From Nitrospirota bacterium (GTDB lineage Bacteria; Nitrospirota; Thermodesulfovibrionia; UBA6902): a stretch of 64,000 bases of DNA. The number at the start of each line of letters is the position of its first letter. Within the stretch, counting starts at the first letter, position 1. Where the stretch lies: positions 22,773 through 86,772 of the forward strand of contig JACRLN010000015.1 in the NCBI GenBank assembly GCA_016215115.1, written 5' to 3'. A program made the position numbers and the translations under genes. The notes below the pieces were generated by a model. That model was not told the origin of the DNA and searched no databases. It saw nothing but the letters and a program-made list of their open reading frames with translations. Of the stretch, positions 17,570 to 25,174 are shown piece by piece.

Positions 17570-17686
17570 AAAAGAAAGTACAAAGCGAGTTTTAAATTAT
17601 TTCGGTACTGCGAAGTTGAAAGCCAGGATAGTTTATGATATAAGAAAATTAACGAAATTTAATTGAGTTACAAGAAGGAGGATAAA

Positions 17687-18313
17687 ATGAAGACAGGTTT
17701 TATTAAGATGACAGGTTTAATAATTATCAGCATTGTTATCTGCTTAATCCCTAACATTGCCAATGCGCATTGTGATACGCTTGCAGGTCCGGTAGTGATA
17801 ACTGCGAAAGCAGCGCTGGAAAAGGGAGATATAACGCCTATTTTAAAATGGGTGAAAAAAGAAAATGAAAAAGAAATTCGTGAAGCATTTGCTAAAACGT
17901 TGGCAGTAAGAAAGCAGAGCAAAGAAGCAAAGGAACTTGCGGATATGTATTTCTTTGAAACACTTGTCCGTATTCACCGCGCAGGTGAAGGTGCTCCTTA
18001 TACAGGACTTAAACCAGGTGAAGCAATAGAACCGATTATCGCCGAGTCTGACAAGGCATTGGAGAGTGGTTCGTTTGATGATCTTGTAAAGGATGTGACG
18101 GATGCCGTGGCTAAAGGGATACGTGAAAAATTTGCCCATGCCAATGAGACAAGAAAACATGCAGATGACAGCGTTGAAGCCGGCCGTGAATTTGTAGAAG
18201 CCTATGTAGTATTTACCCATTACGTTGAGAGATTGTATAACGATGCTACTGCTAAAGTTGAACATCATGGAGAAATGAAGGCGTCGGAACCAGAAAAGCA
18301 CCACCATCATTAA
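17687..18313 (+). CDS. Exported His-tailed protein, DUF6448-like
   Basis: A 208-residue protein with a cleavable signal peptide (hydrophobic IIISIVICLIPNIANA). The mature helical domain begins HCDTLAGPVVITAKAALEKGDI and is rich in conserved His, Glu and Asp. It ends in a His cluster (EPEKHHHH). AAGGAGG precedes ATG 17687, so an upstream in-frame TTG is not needed. It resembles a family of uncharacterised bacterial periplasmic proteins. The HHHH tail and the Sco and PCuAC genes just downstream suggest copper or other metal binding in the periplasm. A FNR/DNR-type box lies 118 bases upstream. I cannot assign a catalytic function. Confidence 0.8.
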   Translation: MKTGFIKMTGLIIISIVICLIPNIANAHCDTLAGPVVITAKAALEKGDITPILKWVKKENEKEIREAFAKTLAVRKQSKEAKELADMYFFETLVRIHRAGEGAPYTGLKPGEAIEPIIAESDKALESGSFDDLVKDVTDAVAKGIREKFAHANETRKHADDSVEAGREFVEAYVVFTHYVERLYNDATAKVEHHGEMKASEPEKHHHH

Positions 18314-18315
18314 TT

Positions 18316-18370
18316 AGAGCCTGTTTATAAACTCTGTTAATCTGTCATTCCGGCAGTCCTTAAGCCCCTT
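18316..18370. repeat. Truncated REP/MITE-like element
   Basis: Begins AGAGCCTGTTTATAAACTCTG, like the ends of family B elements, then CTGTCATTCCGGCAGTCCTTAAGCC. The right half is missing. It lies between the His-rich gene and sco. Confidence 0.6.
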
Positions 18371-18477
18371 GTCTTTATAGGTGCTATAAAGGATAAAACC
18401 GTACTATGCATATTATTCCTCCACTTGTTTTATGGGCTATGAAGTGACTCTTACCAATTATGCTTGAAGGGATGGCC

Positions 18478-19275
18478 ATGTCAAAATTGACAACGATCCT
18501 AAAGTGCATTTATGATGGTGTTATGAATAAGAAGGAGAAGTCCCTTAACGCAGGCAAGGCAATAAAAATACTTCGATTTGCATTTCCCGGAATGGTATTG
18601 CTTTTGCTCGGTATCTGGTTCGGAAAAGGTTTGAATACTGTTTCTGTTTTGAAAGAAACAGATGAATTCCCAAGCGCCACTGTATTGGAAGTTCCCGTTC
18701 CGCTGCCGGAATTTTTATTGACAGATCATAGCGGACAGGAATTTACCACTTCCAGTTTTAACAGGAAATGGACTTTTATGTTTTTTGGATATACTCACTG
18801 CCCTGACATCTGTCCTACTGCGCTTGTTGATCTCAATGCCGTCTATAACAATCTTGCTGAAAAAGATGACCTTATTGAGAAAAAATTCCACATAGGCACA
18901 CAGGTCGTTTTTGTAACAGTGGACCCCCAACGGGATTCAGTGAAAGAACTGAAAGAATATGTACCTTACTTCAACGATGACTTTATAGGATTAACCGGCA
19001 AGCCTGAGGTAATTGACTCGCTTGCGCGTCCTATGGGCGTTGCCTACAGGAGGGTGCCCGGAATGAATTCAGAGGATTATCTTATTGATCACAGTGCTTC
19101 ATTTCTGCTCATAGATCCTCTTAGAAGATTGCGTGCAATTTTCTCACCGCCTCATAACCCTGGTCAGATTACAGAAAAGTTCCGAAAAATCCGCAAGAAA
19201 TTTACAGAGGAATGCTGCATAACACCTGATAAGAAACTTGAAACCGTTATTTTTGATTACAGGGAGAAAAAATGA
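18478..19275 (+). CDS. sco: Sco1/SenC/PrrC-family copper chaperone
   Basis: A membrane-anchored periplasmic thioredoxin-fold protein of about 265 residues that delivers copper to, or reduces, the CuA or CuB site of haem-copper oxidases. One N-terminal helix (MVLLLLGIWFGKG) is followed by FGYTHCPDICPT, the CxxxC copper site, and the distal histidine in YLIDHSASFLLID. I choose ATG 18478 because AAGGGA lies just upstream; in-frame ATGs at 18460 and 18472 are alternatives. Its stop overlaps the PCuAC gene (ATGA), so the two copper chaperones are co-translated. The probable client is the cbb3 oxidase at 31 kb. Confidence 0.92.
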   Translation: MSKLTTILKCIYDGVMNKKEKSLNAGKAIKILRFAFPGMVLLLLGIWFGKGLNTVSVLKETDEFPSATVLEVPVPLPEFLLTDHSGQEFTTSSFNRKWTFMFFGYTHCPDICPTALVDLNAVYNNLAEKDDLIEKKFHIGTQVVFVTVDPQRDSVKELKEYVPYFNDDFIGLTGKPEVIDSLARPMGVAYRRVPGMNSEDYLIDHSASFLLIDPLRRLRAIFSPPHNPGQITEKFRKIRKKFTEECCITPDKKLETVIFDYREKK

Positions 19276-19739
19276 AGAAGGTTATATCTGTTGTATACAT
19301 TTTTGTTTTAACGGCTTTATGTTCATCAGTCTTTGCATCCGACGCTATCATGGTGCATAATGCATGGATACGTTCAGCTCCGTCAAATGTTAAAGTAATG
19401 GCTGCATACATGACAATTACAAATATTTCCAATGAGACAAGGGCGATGACAGCAGTATCAAGCAAGTTATTCAATAAGGTCGAGATTCATCGAACTGAAA
19501 TGCATGAAGGCACGGCAAAGATGATATCGCAGAAAGAGTTGATAATCCCCGCCGGAAAATCTGTATCACTTGAGCCGGGAGGATACCATCTTATGCTGAT
19601 AGACCCAAAAACAGTGCCGCGTGAGGGGGAGCAAGTCGATATGGAACTGCACTTTGATGATGGCCAGACATTACATATTAAAGTACCGGTTCGTACTGGA
19701 GCAGATAAGGGCAATATGATGGATAAACATCATCATTAA
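19272..19739 (+). CDS. PCuAC-type periplasmic copper chaperone
   Basis: A 155-residue protein with a signal peptide ending near SVFASDA. The mature protein has the family pattern WIRSAPSNVKVMAAYMTITN, KVEIHRTEMHEGTAKM and GGYHLMLIDPK, which supply the His and Met copper(I) ligands. It ends in HHH. PCuAC proteins work with Sco to load copper into cytochrome oxidases. The ATG overlaps the stop of sco by four bases. Confidence 0.93.
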   Translation: MKKVISVVYIFVLTALCSSVFASDAIMVHNAWIRSAPSNVKVMAAYMTITNISNETRAMTAVSSKLFNKVEIHRTEMHEGTAKMISQKELIIPAGKSVSLEPGGYHLMLIDPKTVPREGEQVDMELHFDDGQTLHIKVPVRTGADKGNMMDKHHH

Positions 19740-19793
19740 ATATATCTTGCCTTGATAAGCATATTCTCTTTTTTTACTTTTGAAAACAAATTA

Positions 19794-20105
19794 TTACGCC
19801 GATGGTCTAAATTTCTGCCCCGGTTTTAACAGGATGAATTTGTCTGTACCTTCTTCCTGTTTAACTGTTTTGAAAAAGTCGCAAGACACACATGATACGA
19901 ACTTTTTGGCAAAATCACATTGAACCTTTCCCCCGCAGAATGTACCGGCAACAGCCCAACAAATACGGCCTGCATTTTTGCCACCATTCATACCACTGCA
20001 GGAAGTTTCTGTGGAAGCCGGACATACTCCCATTTCTTTAACTTTGACTCTGCCAATCTCTTTTCCACATTTCTTGAATTCCCAACAATTTTGTTTAACT
20101 GACAT
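19794..20105 (-). CDS. Small cysteine-rich two-CW-domain protein
   Basis: A 103-residue protein with ten cysteines and a duplicated Cys-Trp pattern: NCWEFKKCGKEIG near the start and GRICWAVAGTFCGGKVQ in the middle. A C-terminal CVSCDFFKTVK follows. It has no signal peptide. This is the two-CW domain family, which is probably metal- or cluster-binding, but its function is unknown. A second copy in the window (45057-45962) is fused to PilZ, which hints that the domain is an input module for signalling. It lies downstream of a PAS-LuxR regulator on the same strand. An AT-rich palindrome lies 23 bases upstream of its start. Confidence 0.85.
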   Translation of the reverse strand: MSVKQNCWEFKKCGKEIGRVKVKEMGVCPASTETSCSGMNGGKNAGRICWAVAGTFCGGKVQCDFAKKFVSCVSCDFFKTVKQEEGTDKFILLKPGQKFRPSA

Positions 20106-20127
20106 TTTTTATCCTCTCGATATCGAT

Positions 20128-20143
20128 AATACTATGTAGTATT
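20128..20143. promoter_or_regulatory. AATACTA-TG-TAGTATT palindrome
   Basis: A perfect 7+2+7 palindrome 23 bases upstream of the two-CW gene start, suited to a dimeric repressor or activator. The factor is unknown; the LuxR-type regulator immediately upstream is one candidate. Confidence 0.4.
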
Positions 20144-20208
20144 AAAGCATATGATATTAATTTAAAATAAGGATTAATAATTGATTATGGAAGGGTGAGA
20201 AAATCTAC

Positions 20209-21453
20209 CTACTGAATAAGGGACATAAGTTTCGTTTTGAGATTGATTTTTTTATTTGTAATGCCGAGTTTTTTTCTTATATTTCTACGGTGAGTCTTGA
20301 TAGTGTCTATAGATATGTTTAAAATTTCCATTATTTCCTTATCTTGTTTCCCGTCTATAATCAAGTCGGATATCTGAATTTCTTTTGGAGTAAAATTCAA
20401 ATACTTTGATGACAATCTTCGTGAAAAAGGAGATACTATTTCTTTCAGATTTGATTCGACGATATTCACATATGTGAGGCCTCTTTTGGAAGTCAGCTTG
20501 TTATTTTTCAGTTTTTCCATATAAGGCAAGACCAACTGTTTTACATTAGACAAGATATTGTATTCAAACTCTCTTCGGTCTTCATCCTTATGTTTTAAAA
20601 AGGCTTTTAGTGCTGCATTGCTTTCCATGAGCTCCTCTGCGTACAGCTTCAGTTCTCTTTCTGTATTCCTAAGCTTGTTTTCCCTCATCTTGCCCTCCGT
20701 GATGTCGCGGAAGTACCATACTCTCCCATAGTAGTTGCCGTTAGCATCTATTAAAGAAGAGGAATATCTGTCAAAATATCTGCCGTCTTTCAATGATATT
20801 TCATCTCTGCTTTTTTCCTCTCTGTTCGCATAAAGATACTTTACCTTTTTAAGGAATTCATCAGGTTCGTTCAGTTGAGTTATAGCATATTGAAGCAGTT
20901 CATCATCGTTTCCCGTATTCCATAATTCCTGCGGGATATTCCACATCTCCCTCATGAGATTATTATATGAAATAACTTTCCCTTTATTATCTACTACAAG
21001 TATTCCATCAATTGAAGTCTCTGACTGGGCTTGAAGGAGGGTGGTCTTGAACAGCAGTTCATTCTCTATATGAGCTTTCTGTAACGCCAACTCTGACTTC
21101 TTATGCTCGGTGACATCTTTAGCAATATGAACAGCGCCGAGAATCTCTCCCTTTTCATCAAATATGGGCGAGGTCGATACTTGTAAATAGATTTCCAGGC
21201 GGGTTTCAAAAAATTCCTCTGTAAACGGTTCTCCGGTTTCCATGGTCCGCTTATAAGGACAATCAGACCGGGGCTCACTTGTCCCGTGAATCACTTCATA
21301 ACATTTTTTCCCGATAAGCTCACTTCTTTTTTTCTTCAGGACATCGGAAAAGGCATTGTTTACCCTGACAATATTAAAATCTTTATCATGAATTGAGATC
21401 AACTCACTAATAGAATTAAAAGCTGTTTCCCATTCGTTTGATGTTTTTCTCAT
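20209..21453 (-). CDS. PAS-PAS-LuxR transcriptional regulator
   Basis: A 414-residue cytosolic regulator. The first PAS (about 10-120) contains the CYEVIHGTSEPRSDCPYKRT cysteine pattern. The second PAS (about 150-270) carries GRVWYFRDITE. A coiled coil comes next, then a C-terminal LuxR/FixJ helix-turn-helix (LNFTPKEIQISDLIIDGKQDKEIMEILNISIDTIKTHRRNIRKKLG). It has no receiver or kinase domain, so it is a one-component sensor. The first PAS resembles the second PAS of the kinase at 12.3 kb, and both may sense redox or metal through the Cys pair. Probable targets are the downstream two-CW gene or the upstream propeller gene. Confidence 0.9.
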   Translation of the reverse strand: MRKTSNEWETAFNSISELISIHDKDFNIVRVNNAFSDVLKKKRSELIGKKCYEVIHGTSEPRSDCPYKRTMETGEPFTEEFFETRLEIYLQVSTSPIFDEKGEILGAVHIAKDVTEHKKSELALQKAHIENELLFKTTLLQAQSETSIDGILVVDNKGKVISYNNLMREMWNIPQELWNTGNDDELLQYAITQLNEPDEFLKKVKYLYANREEKSRDEISLKDGRYFDRYSSSLIDANGNYYGRVWYFRDITEGKMRENKLRNTERELKLYAEELMESNAALKAFLKHKDEDRREFEYNILSNVKQLVLPYMEKLKNNKLTSKRGLTYVNIVESNLKEIVSPFSRRLSSKYLNFTPKEIQISDLIIDGKQDKEIMEILNISIDTIKTHRRNIRKKLGITNKKINLKTKLMSLIQ

Positions 21454-21471
21454 TTTATTAATAATCAGTGG

Positions 21472-21688
21472 TTATTTTCTTATTCCAGGTACATTCCCAG
21501 CATTTTCCAAATATTTTTCTGTTACTTCAAACACATTAAAATAACCGTTAATCACCTGACCCTGGCTCTTGAATTTCCTGTCAGGCTCCACAGTCCCGAT
21601 CTTTTTCTTTACCTCAGGCTTTTTCATGTCTATAACATAAACAGATGGGAAGGCCGGATCACCCCGGCCTTCCATGATAGAAATACTT
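21472..21688 (-). pseudogene. Decayed tandem copy: last blade of a beta-propeller
   Basis: The translated stretch PSVYVIDMKKPEVKKKIGTV, then GQVINGYFNVFEVTEKYLE, lines up with the last blade of the intact propeller just upstream (EIDLSGVSPLVSKKITIVMP, then GQVVNTYTNIFEIPGKLFE). No start, signal peptide or earlier blades remain. A strong hairpin separates it from the intact gene. I read it as the 3' remnant of a duplicated propeller gene. Confidence 0.65.
21648..21673 (-). terminator. Strong GC-rich hairpin after the propeller gene
   Basis: Ten-base perfect arms GGAAGGCCGG and CCGGCCTTCC around a six-base loop, 15 bases beyond the propeller stop codon. The T-run is weak (CATCTGTTT), so it may be a mRNA-stabilising 3' end or an incomplete intrinsic terminator. 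Confidence 0.6.
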
Positions 21689-23068
21689 CTATTCAAATAG
21701 TTTTCCCGGAATTTCAAAGATGTTGGTATAGGTGTTCACGACTTGTCCGGTCCCGCCTCCTGCCGGGGTGGTTAAATCAGGCATCACTATTGTAATTTTT
21801 TTGGATACAAGAGGTGACACGCCGCTCAGGTCAATCTCATAAACGGCTCCGTCTACTCTGTTGGAGACGAATCCCGTTTCGCCGTCCGCTGTAAATGTGA
21901 TATGCCCTATATGTATGCCGGTTCCGACTGCAAGATCAGTTTGTGCCCAGTTATTTGACTGATCTAAGAGTGTCAGCATATTGGTTCCATACTTGGTAAT
22001 TGCCACAGTCTTTCCATTAGGGCTGAGATAGGCATGGCCGTCCCCACCTGCAGATGTCACCACATGGGCTGCCAACTGTAATGTTGCCGCATCATAGACA
22101 TCAACTGTAATGCCTGTAAGGTTATTACCGGGGCCGCGGTTGCAGAAGTAGAAATACTTGCCGTCCAGGCTGAAGTTTCCATGATGACCTTCAATCACCT
22201 CATTATTCACCAGTACACCGTTAAGCATGGGAACAGACATTGTTATGTTTTCCAGGTCAACAACGTAGATATGTGGAGCAACAACAGGATTGGCAGAGTT
22301 ATAAAGCGTCCCTGACGGACCTTCTGTTACAATCCACATCTCCTTGCCGTCATTGGAAGGAGCCATGTAATGCGGATTATTGTTATATCCCGGTATGGAA
22401 AGATCAAATGTTTTTACCAGGGTAAACAACTCGCCTTTCTTATTGGGCGTTTTAATTACATAGACCTTGTCGTCATCATAGCTTGATGTGAAGAAATATT
22501 TGCTGTTCCATGACCAAGCGTTATGCATCGACTGATTCCCGTTGGAGTTAGGATTAGTCAGAGTAAGGTCGATATTCTGATACACTGTATCGGTAGAGGC
22601 ATCAATAAAGCTTACCCTTAGTGTTCCATCAGGATTACGCCTCCACTGGTTGACTCCTACCCATTTGCCGTTTGGGGAGACAATGGCATGCTTCGGCCTG
22701 ATGTCGCCAGTTCCTATAATGATATCTTTAGTCTTTGCGAGTTTTCTGGTGCTGATCACTGTTACTGTGTTCATATTGGCGCCTGCATTACTCACGTACA
22801 GTTTTTTTCCGTTAGGCGTGAGCGCTGCGAGAGTGCCGCCTGTATTCACATCCCCCGGGATGCCGTTTCCGTCCACATCGGTGTCAATTGATTTAATAAC
22901 CGCTCCTGTAGCCTCATCAATCACATTTACCAATCCCCTGCTATGCAAGGCATAGGTGTAAGAACTCTCTCCATCGTCATCGCCATAACTGACACTGGGA
23001 ATAGCAAACACACCGAGTAAAAACAACAATACTAAACAACCTATACTTTTAAAACACTTTTTAGTCAT
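21689..23068 (-). CDS. Secreted YVTN/YncE-like beta-propeller protein
   Basis: A 459-residue protein with a signal peptide (cleavage near SVSYGDD) and a seven-bladed propeller. Repeats include YALHSRGLVNVIDEATG, LTPNGKKLYVSNAGAN, VSPNGKWVGVNQW, FSLDGKYFYFCNRGPG, LSPNGKTVAITKYG and FTADGETGFVSNRVDG. Related folds occur in cytochrome cd1 and NirF, but no haem motif is present, so only a periplasmic or surface propeller can be called. AGGAGG precedes the ATG. A sigma-54-like -24/-12 element and paired TGCAA-N6-TTGCA boxes lie upstream, and an NtrC-type activator gene is next to it, so sigma-54 control is likely. The ligand is unknown. Confidence 0.88.
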   Translation of the reverse strand: MTKKCFKSIGCLVLLFLLGVFAIPSVSYGDDDGESSYTYALHSRGLVNVIDEATGAVIKSIDTDVDGNGIPGDVNTGGTLAALTPNGKKLYVSNAGANMNTVTVISTRKLAKTKDIIIGTGDIRPKHAIVSPNGKWVGVNQWRRNPDGTLRVSFIDASTDTVYQNIDLTLTNPNSNGNQSMHNAWSWNSKYFFTSSYDDDKVYVIKTPNKKGELFTLVKTFDLSIPGYNNNPHYMAPSNDGKEMWIVTEGPSGTLYNSANPVVAPHIYVVDLENITMSVPMLNGVLVNNEVIEGHHGNFSLDGKYFYFCNRGPGNNLTGITVDVYDAATLQLAAHVVTSAGGDGHAYLSPNGKTVAITKYGTNMLTLLDQSNNWAQTDLAVGTGIHIGHITFTADGETGFVSNRVDGAVYEIDLSGVSPLVSKKITIVMPDLTTPAGGGTGQVVNTYTNIFEIPGKLFE

Positions 23069-23110
23069 GTAACCTCCTCTTTTGATAACAACTATTTACC
23101 AGAGCGAAAT

Positions 23111-23126
23111 GCCTGGCTGTTTCCAC
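23111..23126 (-). promoter_or_regulatory. Candidate sigma-54 (-24/-12) promoter
   Basis: On the minus strand the sequence reads GTGGAAACAGCCAGGC, with GG and GC spaced by ten bases as required, though the flanking bases match the consensus only partly. It lies about 45-60 bases before the propeller start and downstream of an NtrC-type activator gene. Confidence 0.4.
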
Positions 23127-23415
23127 TTATCCCGCGCTTTCACCTCCTTTCAGAGAAAATTGGTTGACAGGTAATTTTTGAATTCAAAGATTTTGTAATT
23201 TCAAAAAAACTTAATCCGATAAGACAAGAGTTTCAGTGATAGAATACTTATAAGCAATTATGATTCCATGATAAGAATTAACAGATTATCGTTTAAAATG
23301 CACCGGATAAGCGAAGCTTGCTATTTATATAAACCGTATAGAAGCGCAACAAATTTTGCAGTCAACTCACAAAGGGATTATTATCCCTTGAATATTAAAT
23401 ATATTTTTCAGAAAC

Positions 23416-23450
23416 GCAAAAGATGTTGCAGGCTTGCAAAAGATGTTGCA
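23416..23450. promoter_or_regulatory. Tandem activator-like boxes GCAAAAGATGTTGCA x2
   Basis: Two identical 15-base copies at 23416-23430 and 23436-23450, 20 bases apart (about two helical turns). Each is an inverted repeat (GCAA-N7-TTGC-like, TGCAA/TTGCA in the second). Their place, about 290 bases upstream of the sigma-54-like element, is typical of an NtrC-family upstream activating site. Confidence 0.55.
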
Positions 23451-23465
23451 CTATTTTGGAAGGAC

Positions 23466-24881
23466 TTATGAACTTCTTGATTTCCTCAGCAGCCGCCTGT
23501 TAAGGGCCTGACGGGTAATGCCCAGAAAGGATGCAGCGATGCCCTGTTTACCTTTAGCGCGATTCATTGCCTCAGCTATTGCAAAGTCTTCGATTTCATT
23601 CAGGGTAGGAAATCTTCCCTGAATTTGCGGCCACACGATTGATTCCTTAAGAGGTTCAGAAAGAAGCTCTTTCCCATATGCTCCTTTCTGAATGAGATAA
23701 TGCTTGAAACTATCAACTGACAGTGAACCGGATTTATATTGGGCAACGATATCATAAACCATAGTCTGCAGCTCACGCACGTTACCGGGGAAATTATAAT
23801 TTGAAAGCAGGGTTACAATCTTGTGCGAATATACAGGCTTTCCTTTTGACAGTGATTTTAAAGCCTGTTCAAGGAAATAGTCAAAAAGCAATGGTATATC
23901 TTCACTCCTTTCACGCAGTGGGGGAATATGAACACTATGACCGCAAAGTCTGTAATATAAATCTCTCCGAAACGTTCCATCGGCAATTGCCTTTTCAAGG
24001 TCTTTATTGGTAGAGGCAACAATACGCGCATCGCTTTTTCTTGGGACATCAGCGCCAATCGGGTAGTATTTCTGTTCCTCAAGAAGACGCAGGAGCTTGA
24101 CCTGCGAGATCTCATTTAGGTCGCCTATTTCATCAAGAAGCAAAATCCCTCCTGATGCCTGAACAATCAGCCCCTCTCTTTCCTGTTCAGCGCCGGTAAA
24201 AGCCCCTTTTTTATGACCAAATAGTGTATCTGAAAATATTGCATCATCAAGGCCGGCCACATTCACTGGGACAAACTTGCCCTTCAGTCCGCTCAAGACA
24301 TATATTGCTTTTGCAAGCAGTTCTTTCCCCACGCCGGTTTCACCAAAGATACAAACAGGCCTTTGTGTCTTTGCAATTGCTTCAACGTAACGGAAGATGG
24401 ACAGCATTTTGAGGCTGTTCGTAATGATTGACGAAAAAGCATCCTCGCATTCAATGCCGTCGGCAAGAAGATGGTGTTTGAGATAAGACACTTCATTATG
24501 CAGGTCTCTGAACTCAAGCGCCATTGTAACACTCGTAATAAAACGGTTCTTGTCAACAGGTTTGACGAGATAATCAAAGGCACCTTCTTTCATGCACTCC
24601 ACGGCGGTCTTCAATTCATTTACAGCAGTCATGACAATAACCGGTATTTGGGGGAATTCACGTCTGATTTTTGAGAGCAATTCATTTCCTGACATATACG
24701 GCATAACCAAATCCAGCACGATAACAGCTACATTCTTTTCAGATAGTAACTGCAAAACTTTCCTGCTGTCCTCAAGAGTCAGAACCGGAGCAATTCCCGC
24801 ATAACGCAGGAAAAGGCTGTAGTTGAGTAAGATTTCTTCCTCGTCATCTACGAGGAGTATCGGAAGACCATCGCTGTTCAA
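23466..24881 (-). CDS. NtrC-family sigma-54-dependent response regulator
   Basis: A 471-residue protein with three domains. The receiver has its phospho-acceptor at Asp57 in VLDLVMPYMSG. The AAA+ domain has Walker A GETGVGKE, the sigma-54 loop KKGAFTGAEQ, LLDEIGDL and R-finger residues. The C-terminal Fis-type helix is AEAMNRAKGKQGIAASFLGITRQALNRRL. The start is TTG 24881, with AAGGAG eight bases upstream; there is no in-frame ATG near it. The C-terminal kinase fragment overlaps its start, so kinase and regulator form an operon with a periplasmic binding protein. Its likely target is the downstream propeller gene, which has a sigma-54-like promoter. Confidence 0.93.
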   Translation of the reverse strand: MNSDGLPILLVDDEEEILLNYSLFLRYAGIAPVLTLEDSRKVLQLLSEKNVAVIVLDLVMPYMSGNELLSKIRREFPQIPVIVMTAVNELKTAVECMKEGAFDYLVKPVDKNRFITSVTMALEFRDLHNEVSYLKHHLLADGIECEDAFSSIITNSLKMLSIFRYVEAIAKTQRPVCIFGETGVGKELLAKAIYVLSGLKGKFVPVNVAGLDDAIFSDTLFGHKKGAFTGAEQEREGLIVQASGGILLLDEIGDLNEISQVKLLRLLEEQKYYPIGADVPRKSDARIVASTNKDLEKAIADGTFRRDLYYRLCGHSVHIPPLRERSEDIPLLFDYFLEQALKSLSKGKPVYSHKIVTLLSNYNFPGNVRELQTMVYDIVAQYKSGSLSVDSFKHYLIQKGAYGKELLSEPLKESIVWPQIQGRFPTLNEIEDFAIAEAMNRAKGKQGIAASFLGITRQALNRRLLRKSRSS

Positions 24882-25080
24882 TTAATTGCTCCTTAAAACG
24901 TAATTTATCATATACTGGAAATGTAATACAGGCGGTAGATCCCTTGCCCGGTTCAGAGGTAAATTCCATACTGCCTTTATGCTCCTTTATGATTGCATAT
25001 GATATTGAAAGCCCAAGGCCGGTACCGCCCTGATTTAACTTCGTAGTGAAAAATGGCTCGGTAATACGGAGTCTTGTCAA
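24844..25080 (-). pseudogene. Detached ATPase tail of the disrupted histidine kinase
   Basis: The frame gives RITEPFFTTKLNQGGTGLGL and SISYAIIKEHKGSMEFTSEP, the F and G2 boxes of a HATPase_c domain. There is no N box or G1 box, and no plausible start: the first usable codon is TTG without a ribosome binding site. It is clearly the C-terminus of the kinase encoded upstream (25175-26764), now separated by 94 bases of unrelated sequence. Confidence 0.8.
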
Positions 25081-25174
25081 TAGGTGTGTAAATAGCCATC
25101 AGGCGGCCATCCTTTCCAGCACCTTTGATTCTTGTTTTATCACCCCATCGACAAACGTTTTTCCGTTATAAACA
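25081..25174 (-). other. Foreign or rearranged 94-bp segment inside the kinase gene
   Basis: It replaces the part that should encode the kinase N and G1 boxes. The kinase frame ends just inside it. A different minus-strand frame across it and its 5' flank reads HVRSLKGHWLLPDVYNGKTF, then VDGVIKQESKVLERMAA and a stop. This looks like the end of another coding sequence, of unknown family. It may be the scar of an insertion with deletion. Confidence 0.55.

Larger units (their letters stand above)
23069..23465. other. Gene-free regulatory spacer between propeller and NtrC-type gene
   Basis: The 397-base AT-rich gap holds the propeller ribosome binding site, a sigma-54-like element, and paired dyads at 23416-23450. 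Nothing else is recognisable, and the one small plus-strand frame (23268-23471) has no coding signs. Confidence 0.6.
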
